Source: Adiantum capillus-veneris
Taxonomy: Eukaryota > Streptophyta > Polypodiopsida > Polypodiales > Pteridaceae
Direction of reading: 5' to 3'
Length of the DNA stretch: 64,000 bases
Assembly: GCA_014529385.2 (NCBI GenBank)
Contig: CM043955.1
Location: forward strand, 153,064,140-153,128,139
Below the pieces are notes generated by a model. It was given only the letters and a program-made list of their open reading frames with translations. It ran no database searches and was not told where the DNA came from. Position numbers and translations under genes: made by a program. This document shows positions 19,191 to 31,169 of the stretch, piece by piece (within the stretch, counting starts at the first letter, position 1; every line of letters begins with the position of its first letter).

Positions 19191-20545
19191 TACTGATGCA
19201 GATGTACATGATGTACTTGATGAGGAAAGGGCTAAAAATGAGCAGGCTAGAGGTATGCCAAAATGGCTGGTGCACACTTTGCGTGACAGTAAATTGGATG
19301 CACCTTTGTCTAGTCGTACTCGTTCAGTCTCTCGCCATGCATCGTATGCATCAAATCGTTATGCTTTGGCTGTGTCTAGCTTACATGATGATGAGGAGCC
19401 TCTGTCTTTTGATGAAGCACAGAATTCAAAAAATTGGATGGCTGCCATGCAATCAGAATATGATGCACTTATAAAAAATGACATGTGGACTTTATGTGAT
19501 ATCGATCGCCATAAGGCTCGACTTGTTGCAAAGGCCCTATGCACAACAAAAAGGCATAGATTATGAAGAGACTTTTGCTCCCACTTTTCGTATGACTACT
19601 GTGCGTTTTCTATGTGCATTGGTAGCTCATTTTGGTTGGGATGTACATCGATCAGACATTGTTACTGCTTTCTTGAATGGTGACATATTTGAGGAAGTTT
19701 ACGTAACGCAGCCTCACGGTTTTGTCATAAAAGGACAAGAGGACAAAGTGTGCATATGTACGAAGGCTTTGTATGGGTTGAAGCAATCTCTTCGTGCTTG
19801 GTATGAGAAAGTTAACACTCATTTGGTCAAACGAGGCTTTCGTAACATTCAGAAAGCACATTGTATGTAAAGCGTGAGGGTGATGTACTTCTCATTGTGG
19901 TTCTTTATGTCGATGGTTTGCTTATCACTGGACCAAATGAGAGACATATTGTTGAATTTAAGGCTGATTTGAATGCTACTTTCAAGATGAAATATTTGGG
20001 GCTGTTGCATCATTACTTGGGTATACAGTTTAAGCAGTGTGATGGTGGTATTGCCTTGTGTCAAAAAAGTTACATAGAGACATTGCTATGTAAGTTTGGA
20101 CTTGAGGATTGCAAACCTATTGCCACTCCCATGGAAACAGGTTTGAAGTTGAGTCTACATGATGCTGGCGATCCTGCTGATGTCACTCTTTTCCAAACTA
20201 CTTGGCTGCCTCATTTATGTATGCAACACGAGGCCGGATATTTAGTTTGCAGTCTCACAGGTCAGCAGATTTATGCATAGCCCAGGGTCTAAGCATTAGC
20301 AGGCTCTCAAGAGAATTTTCCGCTACCTTAGTGGCGCTTCACATCTTGGCTTTTTTTATTCCAAGGGGGGATCATTGCCGCCAGACTTACATTCTTTTTC
20401 GGACTCAGATTGTGCTGGTTGTTTTGACACGCGAGTGTCCACAAGTGGTTTTTGTTTCATGCTTGGTAGTTCATGTATATCATGGTTGAGCAAGAAGCAA
20501 CCTACTGTTTGGACTAGGTGATAATATAGCTTCCAATAGCCTACT
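19191..20545 (+). pseudogene. Copia-1 RT/RNase H, longer copy
   Basis: RVT_2 domain: EETFAPTFRMTTVRFLCALV, SDIVTAFLNGDIFEEVY (catalytic Asp), ALYGLKQSLRAWYEKV, then a frameshift at about 19865 and LLIVVLYVDGLLITGPNE, where the second Asp of YVDD is Gly. RNase H is readable only in mixed frames (SDWAGxFDTRVSTSG, then ISWLSKKQPTV). The start of the copy repeats 18420-18510. Confidence 0.85.
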
Positions 20546-20947
20546 CAAGGATGCAAGTAGAAGTCTCTATAAACTACATAGGAAGTCGATGGTGCAAATT
20601 ACAAGTGTCCTTTATGTCCTAGTCAATTAGTTTTCTAGATTTTGCACAATCTACGAAATCAGTGTAGTGTCCGGGAAAAATGTGTCTCAGCATAATATCG
20701 TGCCATTTTCGTTTTCAAGAATGCCGTCGGTAGAGGACAAGCGCGAAAGGAGAAATTCTACCCCAAAAAAGAGAAAATAGCTTTAAAAATAAAGAAAAAA
20801 CTTGATTTTTTAAAATTTCCTCTTGGCAAATTGTGGAAAAGGAATCAATTTGTATGTTTGAGAAAACGATCTTCCCCGAACACTGATTCAGAAGCATCAG
20901 TGTTCTATTGCCTCAGCTAATGATGCATCTATTACTCAGAGGAACCC

Positions 20948-20981
20948 TTGCAGATGCCATGTCTCCAGCATTCTGAACGCA

Positions 20982-21018
<37 letters not shown>

Positions 21019-21055
21019 CCCTTGCAGATGCCATGTCTCTAGCATTCTGAACGCA

Positions 21056-21090
<35 letters not shown>
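20948..21090 (+). repeat. Two tandem units ending in (CT)n
   Basis: The block 'cccttgcagatgccatgtct' plus '(c/t)agcattctgaacgcacgct' and a CT run occurs twice head-to-tail. The rest of 20546-21200 has no recognised feature. Confidence 0.85.
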
Positions 21091-21092
<2 letters not shown>

Positions 21093-21204
21093 GACCTCGT
21101 TCTTTTGCAAAGGCAAGTTCTTCCTGAAGAATGCAAATCTGGGTAATCATTAAACCTTAATAACCACTCAATCACTAAACTTAATAAACCGATGCAATGT
21201 CGAC

Positions 21205-22021
21205 GATCTCTCACTTTTTGTGCCGCTTCTTCGGTGTCCCCGCTTCTTCGGCGATCGCAGCTCCTTCGGTGTCCCTGCTTCGCGTTGCTTTTCTGATTTT
21301 CTGCTTTTCTTCTGGACTCTCATTTGACTTGTCATTCATCGAGTTTCCATCACGGGGCTCCTCTGCTTCAGGAGCATCATCATGATAATCATCTTCATGG
21401 TACTCAATAATAGTGTCGTCCTTAATTAGTTTCTACTGCAGCTCAGAAGCAAGATCCGCTACGCTGTTTTGGCATGCTGGCCGTTATCGCTGTTTTAGCA
21501 TGCCTTGTGAAACCTGCTGGAACCAGTCCGCGCTGGTTTCAGCAAGTTTTGTTTCGACAAATGTCAGAAGGAAAAGCCTCAGTGCAGCGATCTCTTTGAA
21601 AAAAAAAAGAAACAAAAACTTGCATGGTATATCGTGCTATTTTAGTATGAGGCCTTAAAACAACCTCCCAAAAGCAATACAACATGGAAAAAGCACTTCG
21701 GCAACATAACCTGTATTGCACTGGTTGCCAATGCGAGCAGTAAAGGCTTCGACGATAAGTTTTTTTTGCGTGCAAAGCTTCAAGGCAATTTAGTCAACTC
21801 TAAGCTGCCTGTGTCGTTTGTGGAAAGGGCACTTGAGATGGCACTAAGCATGCACACCCTACATAGAAGGCGTTTTCCACCCGCTTGACTTCTCCATGAT
21901 TAAGCATGAGCCACTCCACTATAAACACAACTTTGAGAACATCCCCAACAAGAGCACCTTCAGTACTCCCAATTAAGAGAAGTGTAAATGCTGAAAAAAC
22001 TGCAAGAATCCAAAACTCCAA
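21205..22021 (-). pseudogene. Remnant of an unidentified multi-exon gene (C-terminal exons)
   Basis: Reading the minus strand, one block (about 22010-21850) gives FSAFTLLLIGSTEGALVGDV, EWLMLNHGEVKRVENAFYVG. After an intron ending in a strong poly-T tract and AG, the last exon starts near 21593 with IAALRLFLLTFVETKLAETS and ADWFQQVSQGMLKQ. It continues, after a stop near 21490, with ADLASELQ, a TAG, KLIKDDTIIEYHEDDYHDD, and an acidic then basic tail ending TPKKRHKK at a TGA (about 21203-21205). The helical blocks followed by an acidic, then nuclear-signal-like tail look like a HEAT-type nuclear protein, but I cannot name it. The two stops point to a pseudogene. Confidence 0.45.
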
Positions 22022-22392
22022 GAAGGGAAGGGTGCTATGAAAAACTACTCAGATAGGTGCAAGAGTCAAGACCCATGTCAATGCGCCAAAATTTACAAGA
22101 ACGGTATTTGAATGAATGTGTTCAATTAGAAAGATTGTAGAGGTAGGGTAAGGGGTTGTTCATTGCAGAAACGATATGCACATGAGTCCCAGGCTAGCAT
22201 CCTCCAGTGCCAATTTGCAAAATTACTTCAAAGAGACAATTGAAGAGCATGTTTCCGAAACCAATCGTAACATTAATGAGACAAGTTGTGACATGTTGTA
22301 CATACTACAATGGTAAGAATATAATCAGGGATATCCGTAACATAATCATTGCTAGTCAAAATATTGAAAAGGATGTAGAAGACTGAGTGCGC
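22022..22392. other. Intergenic stretch left of the Gypsy insertion
   Basis: No coding signature. It ends with GCGC, which also follows the right LTR at 35732-35735 and is the likely target site duplication of the Gypsy element. Confidence 0.5.
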
Positions 22393-23426
22393 TGTCGTGC
22401 GATGGCATGTTCATAATGTGAAATTAAATTATCTACCTCACTCTTAATGTTTATGATGTGTGGGACCAAATCCTACAATGTACATAGTGTGATATATGCG
22501 AAAACGAATGTCAAGGTTGCAGTCGTGTACATACCTTGCCGGGCGGGCGAGACCCTACACGTGGCACCATGGAATGATTTTACACATAAATATATGCCTA
22601 ATTTTCTTTAGGAATGTGAAAATGTCAAGTGTTTCGAAGTGGCATGCTCGTTTTGCCTAGAAAGTTCAATGCGAGCAATCTCGGCCAAAAATAGCAGGTT
22701 TCGTACGCTGGCGTGAAAGACGTATCCAAAGTGCTTACCAAGTGGAAAAATGAGGTTCAACATGAAATTTGAGCCCATTGGGATTTTTCCATAATTTTAG
22801 GGATTTTTTCCAGCTCGATTGGGCTTTTTACGGACAAAAAGTGACAATTTTGGGCTAAAAATGGCTAAAAACGGTCAAAAATAGCCTTAAAAATGCTTAA
22901 AATAGCTCAAAATGCCACATCAACGATGCTGGCATTGTTGATCAAGTTGTGTGGGAATTTTCAGAGCCAAGAATGATCTCATTTGGGTACATGAGCAAGG
23001 AGATACAACCATTCCTTTACAGGGTGCTAGTGCAGTCCCGTGTTGCTTCCACTACATGGTTGAGGTTGTGAGGCCTCCAATTAGGGTTTCCCCTCCTCAA
23101 ATAACTACTTGGGCTCCTCCAATGAAGTACTGAAGCTTCCATGAAATGGTCACGACGAAGAATCGAAGCGTAAATTTAGGCTTTTTAACAGGTCGAATGA
23201 GCACTGCATCTGTGCAATTGGGAGCGAGGCTACACCTAATCTTCACACACACAAGAGTTTTGAGTTAGTATTGGTTCTTTTTCAAAGTGGAGCTTTCATG
23301 GCTGGAGTTTTGTTCTTTTTTAGTGTGTTTTTGGCTTCAAATCGTCTACGCCTTGCTTGATTTTGCTACGAATCCTCACAGTCAGAGGCCCGACGCTTTC
23401 CTAGTCGCACTGCGCACTTCTTGACA
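22393..23426 (+). repeat. Gypsy 5' LTR
   Basis: 1034 bp, TG...CA, the same length as the right LTR with scattered substitutions only. An internal run of 'aaaaatggctaaaa' type repeats lies near 22850-22910. Small ORFs inside are shared by both LTRs and are not genes. Confidence 0.95.
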
Positions 23427-23428
23427 CA

Positions 23429-23446
23429 TTTTTGGTGAACCCGACG
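23429..23446 (+). promoter_or_regulatory. Gypsy primer binding site region
   Basis: TTTTTGGTGAACCCGACG starts two bases after the LTR, at the position expected for a primer binding site. I did not assign the tRNA. Confidence 0.55.
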
Positions 23447-23510
23447 CGAAGTACGCTAGGGTGAGGGTTCAAAAGCTTCATTGAAGGTCTCAAAAGAAAG
23501 GTTTAAAGCT

Positions 23511-25343
23511 ATGGAGCAACAAGAGCAACAGGGGGTTCGGTTTGATCCAGTCACAATGCAAATGTTTCAAGCTTTTGCAGTGTTTTATATGCAGCAGCAG
23601 CAAGCTGCAGAAAGGAGGGAGCTTTCCTCAACCAAAGAACTTCAGTCTGTGGTGAAGAAATTGGACCAATTTAAAGATAAATATGTAACAAACTATCTTT
23701 TTGGGTATGTAAAGGAGATGGAGCTTCATCGAGTGCCCGAAGCAGAGATGGTCCAAAGTTTTGAACTTGTTGTGGTTCCCGAGATCAGAGAGCATGTAAG
23801 GGGAATTAGAAATGAGCATGGGGCAACTTGGGAAGCATTCAAATTAGCCTTGAAGGAATAGTATTTCATGGAAGACTCCGAAAGGGTAACAAAGAGGACT
23901 TTCTTAGAGTGGGTAGTTCGGCCAAAAGAGGGGCTCTCGCCTACCAAACTGCTAACGAAATTCGAACGTCGTTATGATCAAATTTCAAGAACTGAAAAGG
24001 CTACTCTAAACTCGGAGAAGACAGATCTCTTTCTGAAAGCCGCAGGGAAAGAGATTCAAGAGAAGTTAGAGCTACTACTTGAGGATAAGGATGTGGAACA
24101 GGGTTTGAAGACTGATTGGAATGAGGTCGAAGACGCCATTTCACTGCTAGCTAAGCGACAACGACAAAGAGACAAGATGATAGTCAACCATACTCAATCC
24201 CCAAGTGTTCCCGAGAGTCCTATAAAGCCTGTGATTGTGGTTCCAAAGAGTGACAAATCCATCCTAGATGATATTGTCAAAGGAATGCAAGAGCTCAAGT
24301 TAAAGCTTACAAGGCTAGAAGAAAAGGGGCAACCATCAGGTCAATCTACAGGGCAACGACCGCAAACCAGAGAAGGCTTTGTCAATAGATGCATATGGTG
24401 TGATAGTACTGACCATGGAAGGAGGGATTGTGAAAGTTTTAAAGACACTTTGACAAAGGAGCTCGTTTTCTTTAAAGATGGAAAAATTCACTTAAGTGAA
24501 ACAGGTAAGCTCTTGGGAACAAACTTTGGCAAAGGCGGGATGAAGAAACTAGTTGAGGACATGGCTACTAGCCATGCCATCTCAATGGTTGAGTCATCCG
24601 CCGATGTGTTGAAGGTGGATCCTATTAAGAAAAAAGGATCAGTCAAGGTTGGAGAAGAGGAATCTAATGGTATTGGAGAGTTATGGCCATGCGCTATAGA
24701 GTCTGCTATGAAGGGTAAAATGACTATAGAGGTTTTACACGAAGCTGGAGATTGCATTCAGCTTGAAACATGTTGGAATGACCCTGTGGACTCTTTGTCA
24801 GTGCATGCATATATTGCCAAATGTCAAGCAAATGAGGCCATTGTTGAAGAGAAACGTAGGAGCGAGAATGGGGATGAAGGGCCTTCAAAGCGGGCAACGA
24901 GGAGTGGAGGTAGAAATGACACAGTGCCTCCTAGATCACCTTCCCCGCAACAAATGCCTGTCCCCGAAGTGCCTATGCAAGAGGCCTCTAAAGACAAGAA
25001 GAAGGATGCAACAAAATCCAAAGCAAAGGGTCCAGCCTATAAACTCCAATCCGATATAGAGGCAACAACGGATCTCAAAAAGGTTTTGGAAGAGAGGATT
25101 CTAAACAGTAAGGTGGAATTTACCTTGGGTGAGGGGAAGCAGCAGCCTCTTACTGAATCTATCCATGTACAGGGTGAAGAAGAGACTTTAAATGCACATG
25201 GTGTACAGGTCTATGGCAAACAAGGTGATGAAACTATTGTTGGATGCTACAAGTCTAGGGGAGGAGTAAAACACGTTCGCTTCTTGGATGATGAAGATGA
25301 AGTGGAGACCACTCACAAGAGCTACTACTTGAATAGTCACTAG
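23511..25343 (+). pseudogene. Gypsy gag with CCHC zinc knuckle
   Basis: The ATG at 23511 (MEQQEQQGVRFDP) opens a frame of about 610 codons with one internal TAG (23859-23861). The early part is Gln-rich and helical (FYMQQQQAAERRE). The central part is a retrotransposon gag domain with FLEWVVRPKEGLSPTKLLTK. A CCHC knuckle, CIWCDSTDHGRRDC, lies near 24390-24430. The C-terminal third is charged and low-complexity and leads to TAG at 25341-25343. Gag packages the element RNA in cytoplasmic particles. The single stop makes this copy defective unless suppressed. Confidence 0.85.
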
Positions 25344-26713
25344 GCAAGAGCAACTACTGAGACACTGGTAAAAGTGGGAGACTTAGAAGAGCCATACATT
25401 GCGTTGATAGATCATGGTTCGGAAATTAACCTCATGTCAAAGAGTCTTTATCAAAAAGGAAAATGACCAATTGATATAAATCATGGATGGATGATTCGTG
25501 CAGCAAACAACTTATCAGGGGAGCTGTACGGAGCTTTTCCAAATGTAAAGGTGACTATTGGGGATGTGAAAGATGACCAAAATTTCTTTGTACAGGAGAT
25601 GTCTACATATCCTCTTATCCTTGGACAGCCATACATCAAAGCTACTCGCATGGAAACCAAGGTGATGGATGATGGGTCACCTTATGCAAGAATAAGGAGC
25701 AGGGATGGGAAGCATGCAGTACAATTCCTTAATGTTTTTGTGGACCATGAAAGGAACCGTGAAAGTCTTAGAGAGCAACCCTTGCCAAAGACAAACAAAG
25801 AATTTAAGGACTACAGGGATATGAGGGGTTTTGACCATGTACCATTGTAGAGCGGGATTGCAGTGGTACAAGAAGAGAAAGGTTCTCGCATGATGTATAT
25901 GCAAAGGAAACATTTTCTACAGGTTTTGTAGGATTATCAGACTATGGATCTATTGCTTTTACAGAGTGTAAGGACTTAAAGCGGGGTGAACGACAACATG
26001 TAAATAGTGTACAAAGACGTTTGAAGATGAATGGTTTGCTAGAAGATGAAGAATGCATTGCAGGTGTGTTTGATGAGTGTTCTTTTGTGGATACTATGCA
26101 AGATTTGGAGTCTTTAGTGGATTGCAATTTTCATATGGGAAGTGAGGTCGTGAAAGTATGCTCAATAGAAATGTACAAAGTCATTGAGGATTTCAAAAAT
26201 TCTCAAAGTGTTGATGCACGAGTGGAGACCAAGTATAAGTCTGTGGCAAAGAAAGTGAAACCAATGGCATTACCTCTACCAAAGGACTGTACGGATAAGA
26301 TGGAACAAGCTTCTTTGCAACCTAGCCTTCGTGACCCAAGCAAGATTGGACACAAGTTCACACAAGATTCTTTGAATATGTTACAGGTTGATTGCGAGAA
26401 AGTTTGACAAAAGCTGAAAAGATATGCTTTGAAGACATGCTTGCCAAACACGGAAAAGCTTTTGCATTTGAGCCTTATGAGATAGGGTGTGTTGATCCAT
26501 CCATTTTTTCTCCTATGGTGATCTTCGCTATCCCTCATGTACCTTGGAACTTGAGACCTATTCCTATTCCAAAGGATCATTTGCTAAAACTCATTGAGCT
26601 GCTTAATGAAAATATTAAGATGGGTATCTTGGAGCCTTCTTATGCTCCGTATTCAAACAGGTGGTTCACAGTTCCGAAGAAAAATGGTTCTTTAAGCTTT
26701 ATTCAGGATATGC
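25344..26713 (+). pseudogene. Gypsy protease and start of reverse transcriptase
   Basis: The frame continues from gag through stops at 25464 (TGA) and 25848 (TAG). The aspartic protease core is ALIDHGSEINLMS near 25400 (D-H-G in place of the usual D-S/T-G), with ILGQPYIKATRME as the flap-side ILGRP-like motif. After a linker, RT begins near 26490 with PHVPWNLRPIPIPKDH and GILEPSYAPYSNRWFTVPKK. It is cut at 26713 by the nested Copia; the next RT residues (QPVNKVTIRN) lie beyond 31950. Confidence 0.85.
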
Positions 26714-27486
26714 TGTTAGGAAATAAGACGTAGCTAAATAGATAATTGAGTAGATTACTTAATGGAGAGAGACAGATTTATATACACGAGATTATAGAGT
26801 AGAGAGAGAGAGAGAGTACACACGATATACGTGGTTCACCCAATGTGGGCTACGTCCACGGGAAAGCAGCCACTCAATGGCTTTAGTACTTCAAAACAAG
26901 AAGTAGTTTACAAAGGGATTATACCCTTAATGGAGCTCCCGCTTTGCTTCACTCTCACCACCTCACACTCACCTTGTTGCATCAACTTCACACTATGAAA
27001 TGTGTGTAGAAATGGCCTCCTTTTATAGGCCAAAAGGGTTGCCCTCTCTTATGAGAGATAGCCATGTGTAGCCCGCCCTTGTGCGAATAAGTCCCAATCG
27101 GACCCTCCAATCCGCCCATGTGTGGTCGCCCTTGAGAAGACAAGTCCGCTTTTGAATTCGGCCACCGGCCATTGACTTCCGACCACCGGCCATCGGCCAT
27201 TGACTACCGGCCACCGGCCAACCGACCGGTTGTTTTCCGATCACTTTCCTGCCGCCGTCCGGCCATAATATTCCGGTGAAAAAGAATATTCCGGCAAAAA
27301 AAAAGTCTCCAGGGCCTCCGCCCTTGAGGCCTTTAAAGTTGCCCCTGATTCTTGTCCGTGAAAATTTTGGTTTCCGGTGAGTGATTTTCCTTCACGCACG
27401 ATGGATTCTCCTCATAATGGGGGCCTTACAAATGTGCGCTTTTACCACAAAAAATTACAAGGGTAAATCAGGCTCCATACTTAACA
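26714..27486 (-). repeat. Copia-2 LTR, left (3' LTR of the element)
   Basis: TGTTAGGAAATAAG...CATACTTAACA, 773 bp. It contains a GA tract and a GC-rich minisatellite of CCGGCCA-type units near 27160-27230. Confidence 0.95.
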
Positions 27487-27500
27487 ATCTCCCACTTGGA
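27487..27500 (-). promoter_or_regulatory. Copia-2 polypurine tract
   Basis: On the minus strand CCAAGTGGGAGAT lies directly against the LTR, the usual place for plus-strand priming. Confidence 0.7.
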
Positions 27501-27546
27501 GACTGATCTCCAAACCAAAAATGTGACTGCTTTCCATTTTGGCTTC

Positions 27547-30500
27547 TTATCCTTGAATGCCGATTGAAGATGAGAAAAAGCTCAACTTCTCCTTGTTGAC
27601 CACCTTTGTAAACATGTCTACAGGATTTTCACTTGTATGCACCTTTCCTAGCTTTAGTTGTCCCTCTTCCAAAAGAGTGCGTATGAAGTGATATCTCACC
27701 TCAATGTGCTTTGTCCTTGAATGAAAGGTTGAGTTCTTTGCAAGATGGATAGCGCTTTGGCTATCACTGTACAAGACACAATTGTCTTGTTTGAATCCAA
27801 GCTCTTCTAAGAATCTGTGAAGCCACAGAATTTCTTTGCTTGCCTCCGTCATTGCTACATACTCTGCTTCCGTGGTAGAAAGTGAAACCACTTTCTGCAG
27901 CTTTGAAGCCCAGCTTACTGCTGTGCCTCCAACCGTGAACACATAGCCAGTAGTGCTCCTTCGAGTATCTTTGTCACCTGCCATATCTGCATCAGCATAC
28001 CCTTCTAGAAAAATATCAGTTCCTCCAAAATACAAATCATTTTTTGTTGTCCCTTTTAGATACCTAAGTATCCACTTCACAGCTTGCCAATGCTCTTTAC
28101 CTGGGTTGTCCATGAACCTACTCACAACTCCCACTACATGTGCAATGTCTGGCCTTGTCCAGACCATAGCATACATTAGAGAACCTACCGCTGCAGCATA
28201 TGGAACTTTAGACATATAGGCTATCTCCTCTTGTGTCTTTGGACACATATCCTTCGTTAGTTTAAAATGACCAGCCAAAGGTGTAGAAACTAGTTTTGCA
28301 TTTTGCATCGCAAACCTTTCTAGTACCTTCTTGATGTAATCTTCTTGAGATAGCTTTATTGTCTTCTTCGTCCTGTCCCTTGATATTTTCATACCAAGTA
28401 TCCTCTTTGCAGCACCTAAATCTTTCATTGAAAAAGATTTGGACAACTCCTCTTTTAGGTCTTTGATGTCCTGCATGTTAGCACTTGCAATCAACATGTC
28501 ATCAACATACAACATTAGGATGATGAATTTCCCATCTCCCAAATTCTCCGTGTAGACGCAGTGATCCGAGTCGCATCTTGTGAATCCATGATCCAACATC
28601 CATCGATCAAACTTCAAGTACCATTGTCTTGATGCTTGCTTTAAACCATACAAGCTCTTCTTTAATCTGCAAACCATTTTCTCCTTGCCTTTTACTTCAT
28701 ACCCCTTTGGTTGAAGCATGTAGATTTCCTCCTCTAAGTCACCGTGAGGGAATGCTTTCTTTTGAGAAAAACCTTTTACCACAAGCCTAGACTTGTACCT
28801 TTTCTTCCCACCTTCTTCTTCCTTTAGCTTGTACACCCATTTGTTTTGAAGTGCCCGCTTACCTTTAGGCAACTCAACCAAATCCCATGTTTGGTTGCGA
28901 TGTAGTGAGTCCATCTCCACTTGCATGCTCTTCGTCCATTCTTCTTTGGATTCATGTTGCATAGCTTCTTCATATGATTCCGGCTCTCCAGAATCTGAGA
29001 TCAAGAGATGGTTGAAGGAAGGAACAAACCTTTCTGGAGGTCTACTTGCTCTTGTAGATCTTCGGGGAATAGGTTGAGGCTCCTCATTTGGTTGACGTTG
29101 TTGCACATTGTCACCGTTTGCAGTCCTTGAGTCTTCACCGTCCTCAAGCTCCATGTACTCATCACCTGTTTCTTTTGTTTGTTTTCTTTCCAAGTAATCT
29201 TTGTACATATTTTGTTCGTTAAAAATTACATCCCTACTCCTTAAGATTTTACCATCTTCAGAATTCCATAGGCGATACCCAAAGTCTCCTTCTCCATAGC
29301 CAATGAAGAAACACTTTTTGGACTTTGCATCTAACTTTGATCTTAGGCTTCTATCTATGTGCATGAAAGCCTCACACCCAAACACTTTGAGAAATGCATA
29401 ATTCACCGGTTTACCTGTCCATGCCTCTTCTGGAACTCCCCCATACAATGCCTTTGAGGGTGATCGATTGATTAAGTACACAGACGTACTTACAGCTTCC
29501 GCCCAAAGCTCAAGTGGTAGGCGTGCATGTAGCCGCATGCTTCGTGCTCGTTCCATGATTGTCATGTTCATCCTTTCCAAAATCCCATTTTGTTGAGGTG
29601 TCCTTGGGGTTGTCCTTTGCCTCCGAATGCCATTGCTAGCACAAAAGCTTTCAAAAGCTTGGCTGCAATATTCGCCTCCATTGTCGGATCTGAGGCATTT
29701 AACCTTGGTACCTGTTTCATTCTCCACAAAGGCTTTCCACCTTTGAAATATGGAAAATACATCGGATTTATTCTTCATGACATAAACCCATGTTTTTCTA
29801 GTCGCATCGTCTATGAATGTTACATAGTACAATGAGCCACCAAGTGATGGTGTACTTGCAGGACCCCAAACATCAGAATGAACCAACTCAAGTTTTTTAT
29901 TTTTTATTTCATTTCCTGATTTTTGAAATTTTACCCTCTTTTGTTTACCATAAACACAATCTTCACAGAACTCTAAGTCCACTTCTTTCAAACCTTGTAG
30001 AATCTTCTTTGTTTGAAGGATTTGCATTCCTTTGGCACTCATATGCCCAAGTCGGTAGTGCCACACCGCACTGTCAACTTCTGTAGTTGTTGCACAAGCT
30101 GAAGGTTGCGTGCTAACAGTACACAAGTAAAGTGTACCGACTTTTTCACCCTTGGCAACCACCAAAGATCCCTTTGAGATCTTCCACCGTTTGTTTCCGA
30201 ATGCAATGTTGTGACCTTCATCGTCCAATTGTCCTGTAGAGATCAATTTTTTACGAGGAGAAGGAGCATGCCTAACATCTTTAAGCTTCCATTCATTTCC
30301 GCTAGCAGTTTTGACAGAAACTGTACCTTTGCCGACAATCTCACAAGCTTCATCATCTCCCAAGTATACCTTTGCCCTTCTTGCCGCAGTTCCAACATTC
30401 AAGAACTGACTTTGTGCGTGACTTGCTCCGCCTTGAGCAATCACGATCCTTTTGGTTTTTGAACCTCTCCTTAAGCCTTCCTCTTGTTTCCACTGATAGT

Positions 30501-31105
30501 GCAGCACTTGATGATTCTCCTGTGCTTCTCCTTCGCATTTCCTCGCTTAGGAGAACACCCACAACATCATCAAACTTAAGATTTTTTGTGCCAGAGATAG
30601 AATTACTTACAGCCATCACAAGGCTGTCCCAACTATCCGGTAGAGATGATAGTATAAGGAGAGCTCGCACTTTGTCATCGAAATTGATTTTCACTGATCG
30701 AAGTTGACTTATGTTTGTGTTAAAGTCATTTAGGTGTTCTACAACTGAACCATTCTCTCCCATCTTTAGATTGGACAAGCGCTTCATAAGAAATACCTTA
30801 TTGGATGCCGATGGTTTCTCGTAGAAGTCGTCAAGTGACTTCATCAAGTCCTCCGTGGTCTTCATCTCCGAAACATTGAAGGCCACCGTTGACACCAAGC
30901 TTAACCGGATTGTTCCCAGTGCCTTTCGATCAAGGACAATCCATGCTTCATCTGCCATTGTTGCGGGCTTCTTCGCAAGACCGCCTAGTGGCAAATAGAG
31001 GTCCTTCTGGTAGAGATAGTCTTCAATCTGCATCTTCCAATGTTGGTAGTTTTTTCCGTTGAACTTCTCAATCTTGAGCTTCCCTTCCTCCGCCATAACT
31101 CCCAC
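27547..31105 (-). pseudogene. Copia-2 gag-pol with two internal deletions
   Basis: The gag frame 31105-30353 has a UBN2 domain (KIEKFNGKNYQHWKMQIEDY) and starts a zinc knuckle, CWNCGKKG. The sequence jumps there into KVYLGDDEACEIVG. The second half of the knuckle and the protease active site (normally DSGAS) are missing, and gag and pol are now in different frames. The pol frame 30507-27547 is 986 codons without a stop: integrase (LELVHSDVWGP, FIDDATRKTWVYV, LRSDNGGEYCS, QQNGILERMN), RT and RNase H (EGYADADMAGDKD, STTEAEYVAM). RT has ILMLYVDDMLIAS intact, but GFSQKKAFPHGDLEEEIY shows a second deletion that removes the N-terminal part with the first catalytic Asp. Confidence 0.92.
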
Positions 31106-31155
31106 TCAATTCAAGGAATCCTTTCCTTGAGATAATTTAGCTACGAGCAAACCTT

Positions 31156-31167
31156 GCTCTAATACCA
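31156..31167 (-). promoter_or_regulatory. Copia-2 primer binding site (tRNA-iMet, one mismatch)
   Basis: The minus strand reads TGGTATTAGAGC, one base from the canonical TGGTATCAGAGC, two bases inside the right-hand LTR. Confidence 0.85.
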
Positions 31168-31169
31168 GT

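Larger units (their letters stand above)
15393..20545 (+). mobile_element. Copia-1: decayed Ty1/Copia retrotransposon without a recognised 3' LTR
   Basis: In order it has LTR, tRNA-iMet primer site, gag (UBN2), zinc knuckle, protease, integrase, RT and RNase H: the Copia order. It is inactive, with stops and frameshifts in every domain, a mutated protease triad (FNNGAT for DSGAT), RT motif YVDG in place of YVDD, and a tandem duplication of the RT/RNase H half. An inverted relative of its gag lies at 42185-43550. Confidence 0.85.

Noticed and set aside
22951-23133. ORF repeated at 35256-35438
   Set aside because: Both copies lie at the same place in the two Gypsy LTRs; duplication through the LTR explains their similarity.
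26988-27244. Repeated Gly/Trp-rich ORFs (also at 31446-31708)
   Set aside because: They are translations of the GC-rich minisatellite in the two Copia-2 LTRs.
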